NCBI RefSeq assembly: GCF_001625445.1
Contig: NZ_LWHG01000033.1
Span: 123,800-187,799 of the forward strand
Origin: Haladaptatus sp. R4
GTDB lineage: Archaea > Halobacteriota > Halobacteria > Halobacteriales > Haladaptataceae
Reading direction: 5' to 3'
DNA: 64,000 nucleotides
Part shown: positions 36,450 to 44,967 of the stretch, piece by piece
Position numbering within the stretch: position 1 is the stretch's first letter
Layout of the letters: every line of letters starts with the position of its first letter
Translations under genes and position numbers: made by a program
The notes under the pieces: generated by a model
Told to the model about the DNA's origin: nothing
Seen by the model: only the letters and a program-made list of their open reading frames with translations
The model's database searches: none

Positions 36450-38168
36450 ATGACAAACTACACCCTCTCATTCAAACCAGCAATCGGACTGTACGGACAA
36501 CACGACCCAAGCGCAGTGCTCTTCGAAGATGGTGAGGCCGTCTACGGTATCGAAGAAGAACGCCTCTCTCGGGATAAACACGCATCGCACTCGTTCCCAA
36601 CGAACGCCATCCGTGCGTGTCTTGACTATCGAGACCTCGAACTCGGTAATCTCTCGAAAATCGTCCTTCCCTATGACCCGTCGCTCCAATCGAAGATTCT
36701 CGACCACTATCTTCGTGACATCGTTCGACTCGATGGACTGAGCACAAAAGCCCGTCACATCGAATGGCTCGTGAAATCACAGGTTCGAGGACGATTTTTC
36801 CCCACCAATCACGTAGAATCTCGACTGGCGGACATCGGGACGCCAGTTCCCCCAATCGTGACCAGATCTCACCATGCGTGTCACGCTGCTAGCGCATTCC
36901 ATCCATCCGGATTGGATGAAGCGGTGATTCTCACAGTGGATGCCAAAGGCGAGTACGATTCCACAGTCGTCTGGCACGGAGATGAACACGGACTCACTCG
37001 AATCCGAACGTACGACCATCCCAACAGTCTCGGCCTCTTTTTCGCGGTCGTCACCGAGTATCTCGGGTATCGGATGTTCAACGGGGAAGGGAAGGTAATG
37101 GGTCTTGCCCCGTACGGTGAGGAGAACGAGGCCATTGAGAGTGCACTTCGGGATCTAATTACACCCGGAGTCAACTACGACGTGACGGAACTGACCAAGC
37201 GGTGGGGGACGGATTACGGCGTCAGAAGACTCGAGGAGTATCTTGGTCGACCACGGAACGACACACCGGGAGAGTTCGATCAATGGCAGAAGGATTTCGC
37301 TTACACTGCACAAAAGCTCCTCGAAGAAACCGTTCTCGATATGGCCACAACGTATGCCAATCACATCGGTACGAGGAACGTCGCGCTTGCTGGAGGGGTT
37401 GCGCTGAATTGTAAAATGAACATGCGTCTCATCGAATCGAATGACATCGAGAACGTGTTCATTCAACCGGTCGCTAACGACGCTGGATTAGCGCTCGGTG
37501 CAGGCTGGCTCGACCAGTCGCCATCGGCTGTTCCACAGATGACGAACGTTTATCTCGGCTCCGAGTATGAAACGGACGAAATCGTGAACCTACTGGAGAC
37601 GAACAAAGTCAGCTACAAGCGTCCCGATAACCTCGAACGGTACGTCGCAGAGCAGTTGGCCGACGGATCGCTCGTCGGATGGTTCCGCGGCCGCTTAGAG
37701 ATGGGACCCCGCGCACTCGGGAGTCGAAGCATCCTCGCTGATCCTCGCTCAATTGCCTCTCGTGACCGAGTAAACGAGTTCGTCAAGCATCGGGAAGAGT
37801 GGCGACCGTTCGCACCGTCGATGCTCGAAGATGCCGCCGAAGAGTATCTCGTAAACGGTCGACCCGCACCGTTCATGATTACTGCGTCTGATGTGCGACC
37901 TGAGAACAAAAATCATATCGAAGCGGTACTTCACCCAGCAGACGATTCGACGCGGCCCCAGACTGTGCGCGAAGATCAGCACCCACAGTATTACCGACTA
38001 ATAGCTGAATTCGGTAATATCACTGGCGTTCCAGTCGTCCTCAATACATCGTTCAACGATCACGCCGAACCGATCGTTGAAACACCAGCACAAGCGCTCA
38101 AGGACTTCTACGGAATGGGCCTCGACGTCCTCGTTCTCGAAGACGTGGTCGTTGAGAAAGAGACCTGA
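36450..38168 (+). CDS. NodU/CmcH-type carbamoyltransferase
   Basis: A 572-residue enzyme of full length. The N-terminal ATPase-like part has GQHDPSAVLFEDGEAV, and EEERLSRDKH, then SHHACHAASAFHPSG (about 147-161), the metal/carbamoyl site. GGVALNCKMN (about 314-323) follows. The C-terminal domain has GPRALGSRSILADPR, the signature of the family. It transfers carbamoyl from carbamoyl phosphate to a hydroxyl of a small molecule. Acceptor unknown. The neighbours are a surface lipoprotein and, 3', a metal-type permease. Confidence 0.9.
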   Translation: MTNYTLSFKPAIGLYGQHDPSAVLFEDGEAVYGIEEERLSRDKHASHSFPTNAIRACLDYRDLELGNLSKIVLPYDPSLQSKILDHYLRDIVRLDGLSTKARHIEWLVKSQVRGRFFPTNHVESRLADIGTPVPPIVTRSHHACHAASAFHPSGLDEAVILTVDAKGEYDSTVVWHGDEHGLTRIRTYDHPNSLGLFFAVVTEYLGYRMFNGEGKVMGLAPYGEENEAIESALRDLITPGVNYDVTELTKRWGTDYGVRRLEEYLGRPRNDTPGEFDQWQKDFAYTAQKLLEETVLDMATTYANHIGTRNVALAGGVALNCKMNMRLIESNDIENVFIQPVANDAGLALGAGWLDQSPSAVPQMTNVYLGSEYETDEIVNLLETNKVSYKRPDNLERYVAEQLADGSLVGWFRGRLEMGPRALGSRSILADPRSIASRDRVNEFVKHREEWRPFAPSMLEDAAEEYLVNGRPAPFMITASDVRPENKNHIEAVLHPADDSTRPQTVREDQHPQYYRLIAEFGNITGVPVVLNTSFNDHAEPIVETPAQALKDFYGMGLDVLVLEDVVVEKET

Positions 38169-38366
38169 CTCCCATCGACACGCCACTGGTGACTATCTGC
38201 TAATGACGATAGATAACGACGATTCGAAGAAATCATCAGTAGGGGAGGTGGTCTCGGTATCGTTCTCGAAACGAACTTGAATGACTCACTTTCAGCACCG
38301 ACATATCGTATACAATCGAGAACCGGTATCAACACCGCACCCGTAGTGTTGACGAGGGGGGAAAGA

Positions 38367-39623
38367 ATGGCCGTTGGAGCGGTTAGTGTCATTAGCAATC
38401 AAATCTCCACTGTCGTATTAGCTACCGGGTCGCTCCAAGAGGTCGGGCAATTTATTCTCGAATGGGCGTGGGATATTTGGTGGGCACTCGTTCTCGGATT
38501 CACCATTTCAGGCGCGATTCAAGCCTATGTCTCACAAGAACGTATGGTTGAACTCCTCGGTGGCCGTGGGAGCCGTGAGATTGGTTTAGGTGCCTTTTTC
38601 GGATTTCTCTCGTCCAGTTGCTCGTTCGCTGCGATCGCCACCACGAGAACGATTTTCAAAAAGGGAGCCTCGCCCGAAGCATCACTCGCTGCATTTCAGT
38701 TCGCATCCACAAACTTGGTTATCGAAATCGGCCTCGTGATGTGGATTCTTCTCGGCTGGCAGTTCGTCATCGCCGACTTCCTTGGTGGTGTCTTTCTCAT
38801 CCTTCTTTTTGCTGCGATAACGAAGTATCTCGTTCCGGACTCATGGTTCGAGAGTGCTCGTGACCATCCCGACGAAACGGGTGGCGGGATGCAGATGGAT
38901 ACGATTCTATCGTTGTTGTTGCGAGTTCCGAAACGACTGCTCTCATCTACGAATATTTCTGAACCTGAATCTTCTCGTGGAGAACACGAGCACGCTCAGG
39001 ATCACGCCCACACGGACCACGACGAGATGCAACCGGAACCTAGCTGGAAGTATGCGTTTCGTCGGGCGATTCACGAATGGAAGATGGTCTGGAGCGATAT
39101 CATCGTCGGATTCATCATTGCCGGTTTCATTGCCGCGTACGTTCCACAATCGGCATGGACGCAATTGTTCTCGCTCGCTCCACAAGGAACGTTTGCGTGG
39201 GTCGCACTCGGTAGTCTTATCGGTGTGATCGTAGGGATTGTGACGTTCATTTGTTCGGTCGCTAACGTCCCATTCGCACTCGTCCTCTGGAGTGCGGGAA
39301 TTCCGTTCGGCGGCGTTCTCGCGTTCATTTTCGCGGATCTGATCGTCCCGCAAATCGTCAATATCTATCGGAAATACTACGGCCTCCGGATGGCCGTTAC
39401 CCTCTTTGTTTCCATCTTCTTCGTTGCCTTTGTCAGCGGAATACTCATCCACTACCTGTTCGTCGGACTCAATCTTGTTCCACAAGCTACCACGGGCGGT
39501 GCTGTGCCGGGAACGTACACGCTCGTCCTGAACGTGTTGTTTACTCCGCTCTTCCTTGCTCAGGTGTACGTCACGTATATCGAACCGCGCCGTGGTTCTC
39601 GTCCGATGTCGGCAGAATCGTGA
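38367..39623 (+). CDS. DUF318/ArsP-like permease with His-rich loop
   Basis: A paralogue of 31715-33037 with the same two-block layout (GAFFGFLSSSCSFAAIATTR and VTFICSVANVPFALVLWS), but the central YHS domain is replaced by a loop with EHEHAQDHAHTDHDE. ATG 38367 gives 418 residues; a TTG at 38277 would add 30 polar residues. By family it moves metal or metalloid species. It follows the carbamoyltransferase by about 200 bp on the same strand. Confidence 0.85.
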   Translation: MAVGAVSVISNQISTVVLATGSLQEVGQFILEWAWDIWWALVLGFTISGAIQAYVSQERMVELLGGRGSREIGLGAFFGFLSSSCSFAAIATTRTIFKKGASPEASLAAFQFASTNLVIEIGLVMWILLGWQFVIADFLGGVFLILLFAAITKYLVPDSWFESARDHPDETGGGMQMDTILSLLLRVPKRLLSSTNISEPESSRGEHEHAQDHAHTDHDEMQPEPSWKYAFRRAIHEWKMVWSDIIVGFIIAGFIAAYVPQSAWTQLFSLAPQGTFAWVALGSLIGVIVGIVTFICSVANVPFALVLWSAGIPFGGVLAFIFADLIVPQIVNIYRKYYGLRMAVTLFVSIFFVAFVSGILIHYLFVGLNLVPQATTGGAVPGTYTLVLNVLFTPLFLAQVYVTYIEPRRGSRPMSAES

Positions 39624-39861
39624 TCCCGACTATCGTTCTCGGGAGTGAACGACCTCGAACGCAAGGACTGTATCTCTCGATACCGGCTAACAGGTTCGTT
39701 TGACATAAAGACGAATAGTTGAGAGCCTCCGTCTGTTCGTCTCAGGCACCGGTCTATACAGACGATAAGCAATCGCGAGAAGGCCGTTGCCCCCAACTTT
39801 GAGCGATCGGAACGATCCAGACAGAGAAACCAGTAAGCCGGTTCGTAGTGGAGTAGAATGT

Positions 39862-40644
39862 ATGGGGGAGCATTCAGACAACGGCGACCGCAACATCGAG
39901 CCAGATAACGAATCGCAAAGCCATATGCCAAGCGGTCACTCTGCAATCGGGGGATTGGCACTCCACAGCGACGGCTTCCAATTAGTCCCATCGGAAACAC
40001 GCTTTGAGGCCGATGAATCCAACGACTGGTCATTTCAGATCGTCACTGAAAATGGAGCGGCGGTAGCCGAATTCGAGGAAGCACATGGGGAAGCACTCCA
40101 TTTGATAATCATCCGACGGGATCTGACCCATTTTCAGCATCTTCATCCTGAGATTAGCTCGGAAGGACGATGTCGAGTAGAGGACTTTTCGTTGCCAGTG
40201 CCTGGCGTATACCGTGCGTTTGTTGATGCCGTCATTGACGGCCAGTCGATGACGCTTGGGTTCGACCTGTTCGCACCTGGGACAGCAACTGTTGAAGAAC
40301 GTCCTGACACGTCACACCATGCTTCTTGTGAGGGATACGAAGTCGAATTGCTCACAGACACTGTCACTGCCACCGAGCCTACGCAATTGCTGTTTGAGGT
40401 CCAACGGGCTGATGGTTCCGTAGCAGACCTGGAACCATATCTCGGAGCACGCGGTCATCTCGTCGCCCTTCGCGAGGGAGATCTCGCCTACCTCCACGTG
40501 CATCCGAAGGAAACCACTTCCCAACCAGGTTGTGTCGAATTCGATGCCACCTTTCCAACACCTGGCCGCTATCGCCTTTTCCTCCAAGTAAAGCCAGATG
40601 GTGAACTGATTTCGACCGCCTTTGATGTTCGTATTGACCACTGA
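39862..40644 (+). CDS. Two-repeat HLHPE/HVHP protein linked to metal resistance
   Basis: A 260-residue protein without signal peptide. Two beta-sandwich repeats contain ALHLIIIRRDLTHFQHLHPE and GHLVALREGDLAYLHVHPKE, each followed by PGVYRAFVD or PGRYRLFLQ. The same pair occurs in bacterial proteins next to heavy-metal genes. Clustered His residues suggest metal binding. ATG 39862 (MGEHSDNG) is used. Confidence 0.72.
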   Translation: MGEHSDNGDRNIEPDNESQSHMPSGHSAIGGLALHSDGFQLVPSETRFEADESNDWSFQIVTENGAAVAEFEEAHGEALHLIIIRRDLTHFQHLHPEISSEGRCRVEDFSLPVPGVYRAFVDAVIDGQSMTLGFDLFAPGTATVEERPDTSHHASCEGYEVELLTDTVTATEPTQLLFEVQRADGSVADLEPYLGARGHLVALREGDLAYLHVHPKETTSQPGCVEFDATFPTPGRYRLFLQVKPDGELISTAFDVRIDH

Positions 40645-40810
40645 TCCTCAAGGGATATTCCGTAGTTTTCCTCCAAGATTTCGGAAAAAGAATTCGCGTT
40701 GAACTGGTCTCATCACTTCCATGCTTGTGGACCAAAAATACTGCTAATGGAGCCGTCACGCATCACTACGGCTTTACTGTGTCATGTCGTCGTTTTCGAT
40801 ACCGGTCTGC

Positions 40811-41170
40811 TTACGCAGACATCATGCTTCGGCAACTTTCGGCGCAGTTTTCGAGGACATCGGCACAGAGTTGGCAGTGATCCGAATCGTGGCGGGAACA
40901 CTCTTCGGCACATTCTTCGCATGCACCTGCACAGACTTCTGCCAACTCGGCACTGTAGTTGGAGCTTCGCGCCATGAATCGGGCGTGAAGACTCGCCGTG
41001 TCAGCGACATCGCGGCAAAGTCGCAGACACTCGGCCATTCCTTCACCCTCACCAGCACATTCATCCGCACACCATTCGCATACCTCTGCCGCCTCGAGGC
41101 AGTTTTCGATACAATCGCTGGTTTCGTCGTCTACGTGATCAATTTTCGAGATTGTTTCTGATAGTGCCAT
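40811..41170 (-). CDS. Cys-rich four-helix copper-binding protein (DUF326/Csp-like)
   Basis: A 119-residue protein with about 15 Cys spaced as helical CxxxC pairs (CIENCLEAAEVCEWCADECA, then CAGACEECAEECSRH, then CQLCADVLENCAESC). This is the copper storage protein / DUF326 pattern, a four-helix bundle lined with Cys that holds Cu(I). There is no signal peptide, so it is cytosolic. Confidence 0.9.
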   Translation of the reverse strand: MALSETISKIDHVDDETSDCIENCLEAAEVCEWCADECAGEGEGMAECLRLCRDVADTASLHARFMARSSNYSAELAEVCAGACEECAEECSRHDSDHCQLCADVLENCAESCRSMMSA

Positions 41171-41335
41171 TGCGTTCTCTTATTGAGGACCTATCTTTTC
41201 CCCCGTTGTTGCTAACAGATCAAAGCGAGACTCTATCCAATCCGGGAAGGTGAAAGTACGCACATAAAAAACACCTAACGGTATCGCTTGAAAGCAGCGA
41301 CACTCTTTCCCCTCTAGCAAGTGGATGTGGAATAC

Positions 41336-41926
41336 ATGGTGGAACTCGATGAGACCGATACAGAGATACTACGGTTATTGATGGATGATGCACGTCGCTC
41401 GTATACCGATATTGGCGAACAAGTCGGTCTTTCAGCCCCGAGCGTTTCGAACCGCATTACCCAGCTTAAAGATCTGGGGGTCATCGACGGCTTTACCGTA
41501 AACATTGACCGGTCGATGCTTGCGACGGGAGATGACATTCTGATCGAAATCGAAGCTAAGCCAGGTGCAGAAGAGGGGATCGTCGAATCGTTATCGAATG
41601 TCGATGCAGTTGAGTGTATTCTGCAGACAATCGATCTCCAAATCAGTGCTCACGCCTATATGAACGATCGAGAGATCAAGCAACTTTTCGATGAGACGCT
41701 GGACGACCAGGACATCCAATCGTACGAGATTCGAAAGGTCGCAAATTCGGTCTGGAAACCCCAGATCCACCGGTCTGATCTCGCTATCGAATGTATTGAA
41801 TGTGGAAAGCCAATTCAAGGGGACGGCATCACGGTGGAAACCGATGAACAACACTACTATCTCTGTTGCTCATCTTGTGAATCACTCTTCCGTGAGCGCT
41901 ATGATGAGTTGAAGAGCGGCGTCTGA
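41336..41926 (+). CDS. Lrp/AsnC regulator with C-terminal TRASH metal domain
   Basis: A 196-residue protein. The Lrp HTH (LDETDTEILRLLMDDARRSY, then SNRITQLKDLGVIDGF) is followed by an RAM-like sensor domain and, at about 150-190, a TRASH domain: CIECGKPIQG, then YLCCSSCESLF. This architecture is that of archaeal copper-responsive regulators such as CopR/CopT. It probably controls the nearby copper genes. ATG 41336 is preferred to GTG 41321. Confidence 0.88.
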   Translation: MVELDETDTEILRLLMDDARRSYTDIGEQVGLSAPSVSNRITQLKDLGVIDGFTVNIDRSMLATGDDILIEIEAKPGAEEGIVESLSNVDAVECILQTIDLQISAHAYMNDREIKQLFDETLDDQDIQSYEIRKVANSVWKPQIHRSDLAIECIECGKPIQGDGITVETDEQHYYLCCSSCESLFRERYDELKSGV

Positions 41927-42093
41927 AAACTATCCAGTGACACTCCCTAGAGGAATTGGTATTCACTGAATTAGCCGAAGGAGAGAGGCTTGCGTTGTAA
42001 CCATTCTGCAATCCTTATGTAATTGAACCCTTTCTCCCTCATATTAATTTGATTTATTGTCATCTCTGGCGATGCCACTCTGGGAGAAATTCC

Positions 42094-42822
42094 ATGTCCG
42101 ACAAATCACGAGTTACGAATCAGACACGCAGACAGTTTCTCGGTGTCGTGGGTGGTGCCGCGATTGGATTGTCATCGACTGTGACCGCTCAAGAAACATC
42201 TTCAGGCGAGAACCATCACGACATGTGCTGTTTCCGTCTCGGTGGCCGAGTTTCTGAATGGCAAGGACGTAGTCCTCAATCTATTGCTGGACAGAAGAAT
42301 CCGACGCTCCGAGTCGAACCGGGTCGGACGTACGGACTGGTATGGCAGAATTTGGATGGACAACCACACACGTTCGCGCTGCGCGATTCGAACGGAAAGA
42401 ATCTCCCGGTGATATTGCCAACCGTCCGTACAATGCAGAATGGTAGGCCGATGATGGGTGGTCAGCATGGGACAACGATGGGTGGCCATATGATGGACGG
42501 TCAGCACGGGACGACGATGGGTGGGCATGATGACCACATGGAAGGTGGTCAGCACGGAACGAGGATGGATGGAGACGATGGGCACATGATGGGTGGGGAG
42601 AATGGCCCGATGATGGGAGAAGGCCAGGGTAGAAGTACACCTCCGAAAAACGCTATCAAAGTCACACCGCAACTCGCAAAGAAAGGAGCAGTTCAGATGC
42701 TGGCGTTCGTCGCTACGCGCGATATCGATCAATATCTGTGTACAGTGCACCCGACGACGATGGTGGGAAGAGTAACAGTGAAGAAAGATCATAGCGGCGG
42801 CAATCACGGCCACGGGGAGTGA
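42094..42822 (+). CDS. Tat-exported cupredoxin with Met/His-rich tandem insert
   Basis: A 242-residue protein. Tat signal RRQFLGVVGGAAIGLSSTVT; mature start near AQETSSG, no lipobox. The cupredoxin core matches the halocyanin at 27970 (SPQSIAGQKNPTLRVEPGRT; His in QPHTFAL; Cys, His, Met in LCTVHPTTM). Between the two halves sits an insert of about 70 residues with repeats such as MMGGQHGTTMGGH, clearly a Met/His copper-binding region. It is a likely periplasm-like copper buffer or donor. Confidence 0.85.
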   Translation: MSDKSRVTNQTRRQFLGVVGGAAIGLSSTVTAQETSSGENHHDMCCFRLGGRVSEWQGRSPQSIAGQKNPTLRVEPGRTYGLVWQNLDGQPHTFALRDSNGKNLPVILPTVRTMQNGRPMMGGQHGTTMGGHMMDGQHGTTMGGHDDHMEGGQHGTRMDGDDGHMMGGENGPMMGEGQGRSTPPKNAIKVTPQLAKKGAVQMLAFVATRDIDQYLCTVHPTTMVGRVTVKKDHSGGNHGHGE

Positions 42823-42912
42823 AGTGGAAACGATGTTCGTTCGTAAATAGAGTTCACATCACTCCCTGGGGTGTCTGAACGACACTGAGCAAAACCGAAT
42901 GTATCGTCCTGC

Positions 42913-43557
42913 TCAGTGTCGAGAGTGTTGTCGCTGACGCAGAATCAGGTAACTAAGGGCGGCGATGAGAAGTACTTGGACGACCTTATCGATGAGACCG
43001 AAACTCCCGACGTGGGGCATTCCATCGCTGATCCAGAGGAGAATTTGAACAGCTGTATAGAGAATCCCTACACTATAGAGATACAGTCGATTGACGCCGA
43101 TGAAGAACAAGCCAATTCCACCAAGGAATCCGAGTCCAGCGAGTGCCATAATCAATTCACCGTGATCGAGAAAGAGATAGAAATGCACAGCTGCGGTAAA
43201 GAGTGCTAAGAGTGCGACGCCAAGATGCATCGACGAGACCGTGAAATTCTGTCGGCGCCTATTTGTGTACTGATAGAGTGGTGCCGTTGCGACGGTTCCA
43301 AGCAAGAACAATCCACCAATCATCATGAGCCACTCAGTCGGTGACTCGTCGTCGTGGCTATGTCCTTCTTCACTATGACCGTGTCCCGAATCTTCGTGGC
43401 CCTGTTCTTCATGATGACCACTATCCTCATGATGCGTTGTCGTCGATGTCTTGGTATGATTATCATTGGCTGCCATCGAAACGCCGGATGAAGCAACCAG
43501 TAGTACTACACTCAGCATGAACAGTGCTTGTCCAATACGTCTCCAGTTCTGTTTCAC
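42913..43557 (-). CDS. Membrane protein with His-rich outside segment
   Basis: A 214-residue protein: signal helix (LFMLSVVLLVASSGVSMAAN), a His/Glu/Gly/Ser-rich segment (about 35-72, HHEEQGHEDSGHGHSEEGHS), then five membrane segments. The layout suggests metal capture outside and a membrane domain of unknown role. Confidence 0.72.
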   Translation of the reverse strand: MKQNWRRIGQALFMLSVVLLVASSGVSMAANDNHTKTSTTTHHEDSGHHEEQGHEDSGHGHSEEGHSHDDESPTEWLMMIGGLFLLGTVATAPLYQYTNRRRQNFTVSSMHLGVALLALFTAAVHFYLFLDHGELIMALAGLGFLGGIGLFFIGVNRLYLYSVGILYTAVQILLWISDGMPHVGSFGLIDKVVQVLLIAALSYLILRQRQHSRH

Positions 43558-43638
43558 AGGTGGCGATTACCAGTCTAGGGGCATAGTTCGCTACGAGCGT
43601 TTTCATCCGGTGAAAACACCCCTGATGAAACTCTCACC

Positions 43639-44061
43639 TTATCTTAGAGGATGGAGAAATGTCACTCGATGAATTATTGCCCTTGAGATGCGCTTCTCGT
43701 GGCAGTTGACGAGTCCAGCATTCTGTTCCGAGCACTGGACCGTCTCGAAGAGCTGACGACCTGCATTGGTTGCTTCCGCGGCGAGGTTCGGCGAGTCGTC
43801 GTCAACACCCTCTTCTGTCTCGTAGTTCCGAACGAGATTGATTATACGCGAGACTGACGCCCGAACTCGCGCATTCTTCTTTTCTGCGTCGGTGAGGTCG
43901 TTGATGTCCGCTTCCATGGACTCAGTCGTGTCTTCGAGACCACTGAGTTTCTGTCGGTCCTGGGCACGCTCTTCCGTCGCCTTCGAGCGATAGTTGTCAA
44001 GCTCGTTGACACGGGTGGAAACTTGTTGAATTGAGTATTGTACTGATTGTATCTGGCCCAC
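43639..44061 (-). CDS. Coiled-coil protein of unknown function
   Basis: A 140-residue frame with a long coiled coil (VQYSIQQVSTRVNELDNYRS up to about 80), a short helical domain and a tail (HEKRISRAIIHRVTFLHPLR) that looks unlike the rest and may be read-through past a lost end. It is divergent from 44126. Confidence 0.5.
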   Translation of the reverse strand: MGQIQSVQYSIQQVSTRVNELDNYRSKATEERAQDRQKLSGLEDTTESMEADINDLTDAEKKNARVRASVSRIINLVRNYETEEGVDDDSPNLAAEATNAGRQLFETVQCSEQNAGLVNCHEKRISRAIIHRVTFLHPLR

Positions 44062-44125
44062 ACGCTTAGGTGGTGCTCTGTAGTAGTGTCGGTGGAAAAT
44101 GGTAAATCAAATACTACTATGAACC

Positions 44126-44967
44126 ATGTCCATCAAAAAACGCCTTTCGCATAAAATATCGATTCCAGATCACGAACAAGTATCATCGCTACGGGAACAG
44201 ACAACTACCTATTTGAAGGACAAAGTCGGCACGAGGGCAGAAGCAATTGCTGAGCTCACAACTCTGATTGATCAATTTACCAACGAACGTACGGCTTATG
44301 CACTCGAGAATACTATTACTCGATTCATACAACAGTACGAACCGAGTGACAACCTCGAATTCTCAGATGATCGTGCGCTCGAGAACTTCTTGCGTCGATA
44401 TAATTTAGAGAAAACCCGTCTCGACGATCATTTTCTCGAGGTGGTCCGGAGCCAATTCGCCGTGAAGACCACCGAGGAAACGACACAATCACTCGAACGT
44501 ATTGTTGATGAACTCTCAGGAGAGTCAAAGGCAGTCGTTGATCGCTCGGTCGACGGTACCCTGATGGAGGTGCTATCCCGGTTCGTAGCTGACGGTGGTG
44601 AGGATCGAGTCCAGTCTCTCGACGATTTTCTCGAGCGAGATGCTATCCACACGGCTCAGCAGATCGAACAGCTGTTCGTTGAGGACCTACCGCGAGTGGT
44701 GGAAGAAACACGGACGGCCGACGTGAACGCAGAGCAGCGGCATACTCGACCCGCCACGGCAGCAGCAGTAGCTGCGATAGCTATACTCTCTGATGGTAGA
44801 GGGATCGATCCGCCTTCGAACGCGTCCTGGTCAAACTGGCCTCCCATCTGCTTCCCATACAGAGCAATGCGGACGGACCCCCAGACAAGGGACTCGTCAA
44901 TGCTCTCCCGGAGGTTGTACGAGACATCCGAGAAGAGGAGATAGACTTCGAGACAGTTAGCTCGAAA
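44126..44967 (+). pseudogene. Helical protein upstream of norB, frameshifted
   Basis: An all-helical, coiled-coil-like protein of unknown family (SLREQTTTYLKDKVGTRAEA, then LENFLRRYNLEKTRLDDHFL). Frame 44126-44944 turns into unnatural sequence after AAIAILSDGRG (about 44800). The neighbouring frame continues as DRSAFERVLVKLASHLLPIQ and VVRDIREEEIDFETVSSK. That second frame is the norB frame and runs into it without a stop, so the ends of the two genes have merged. Confidence 0.55.
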
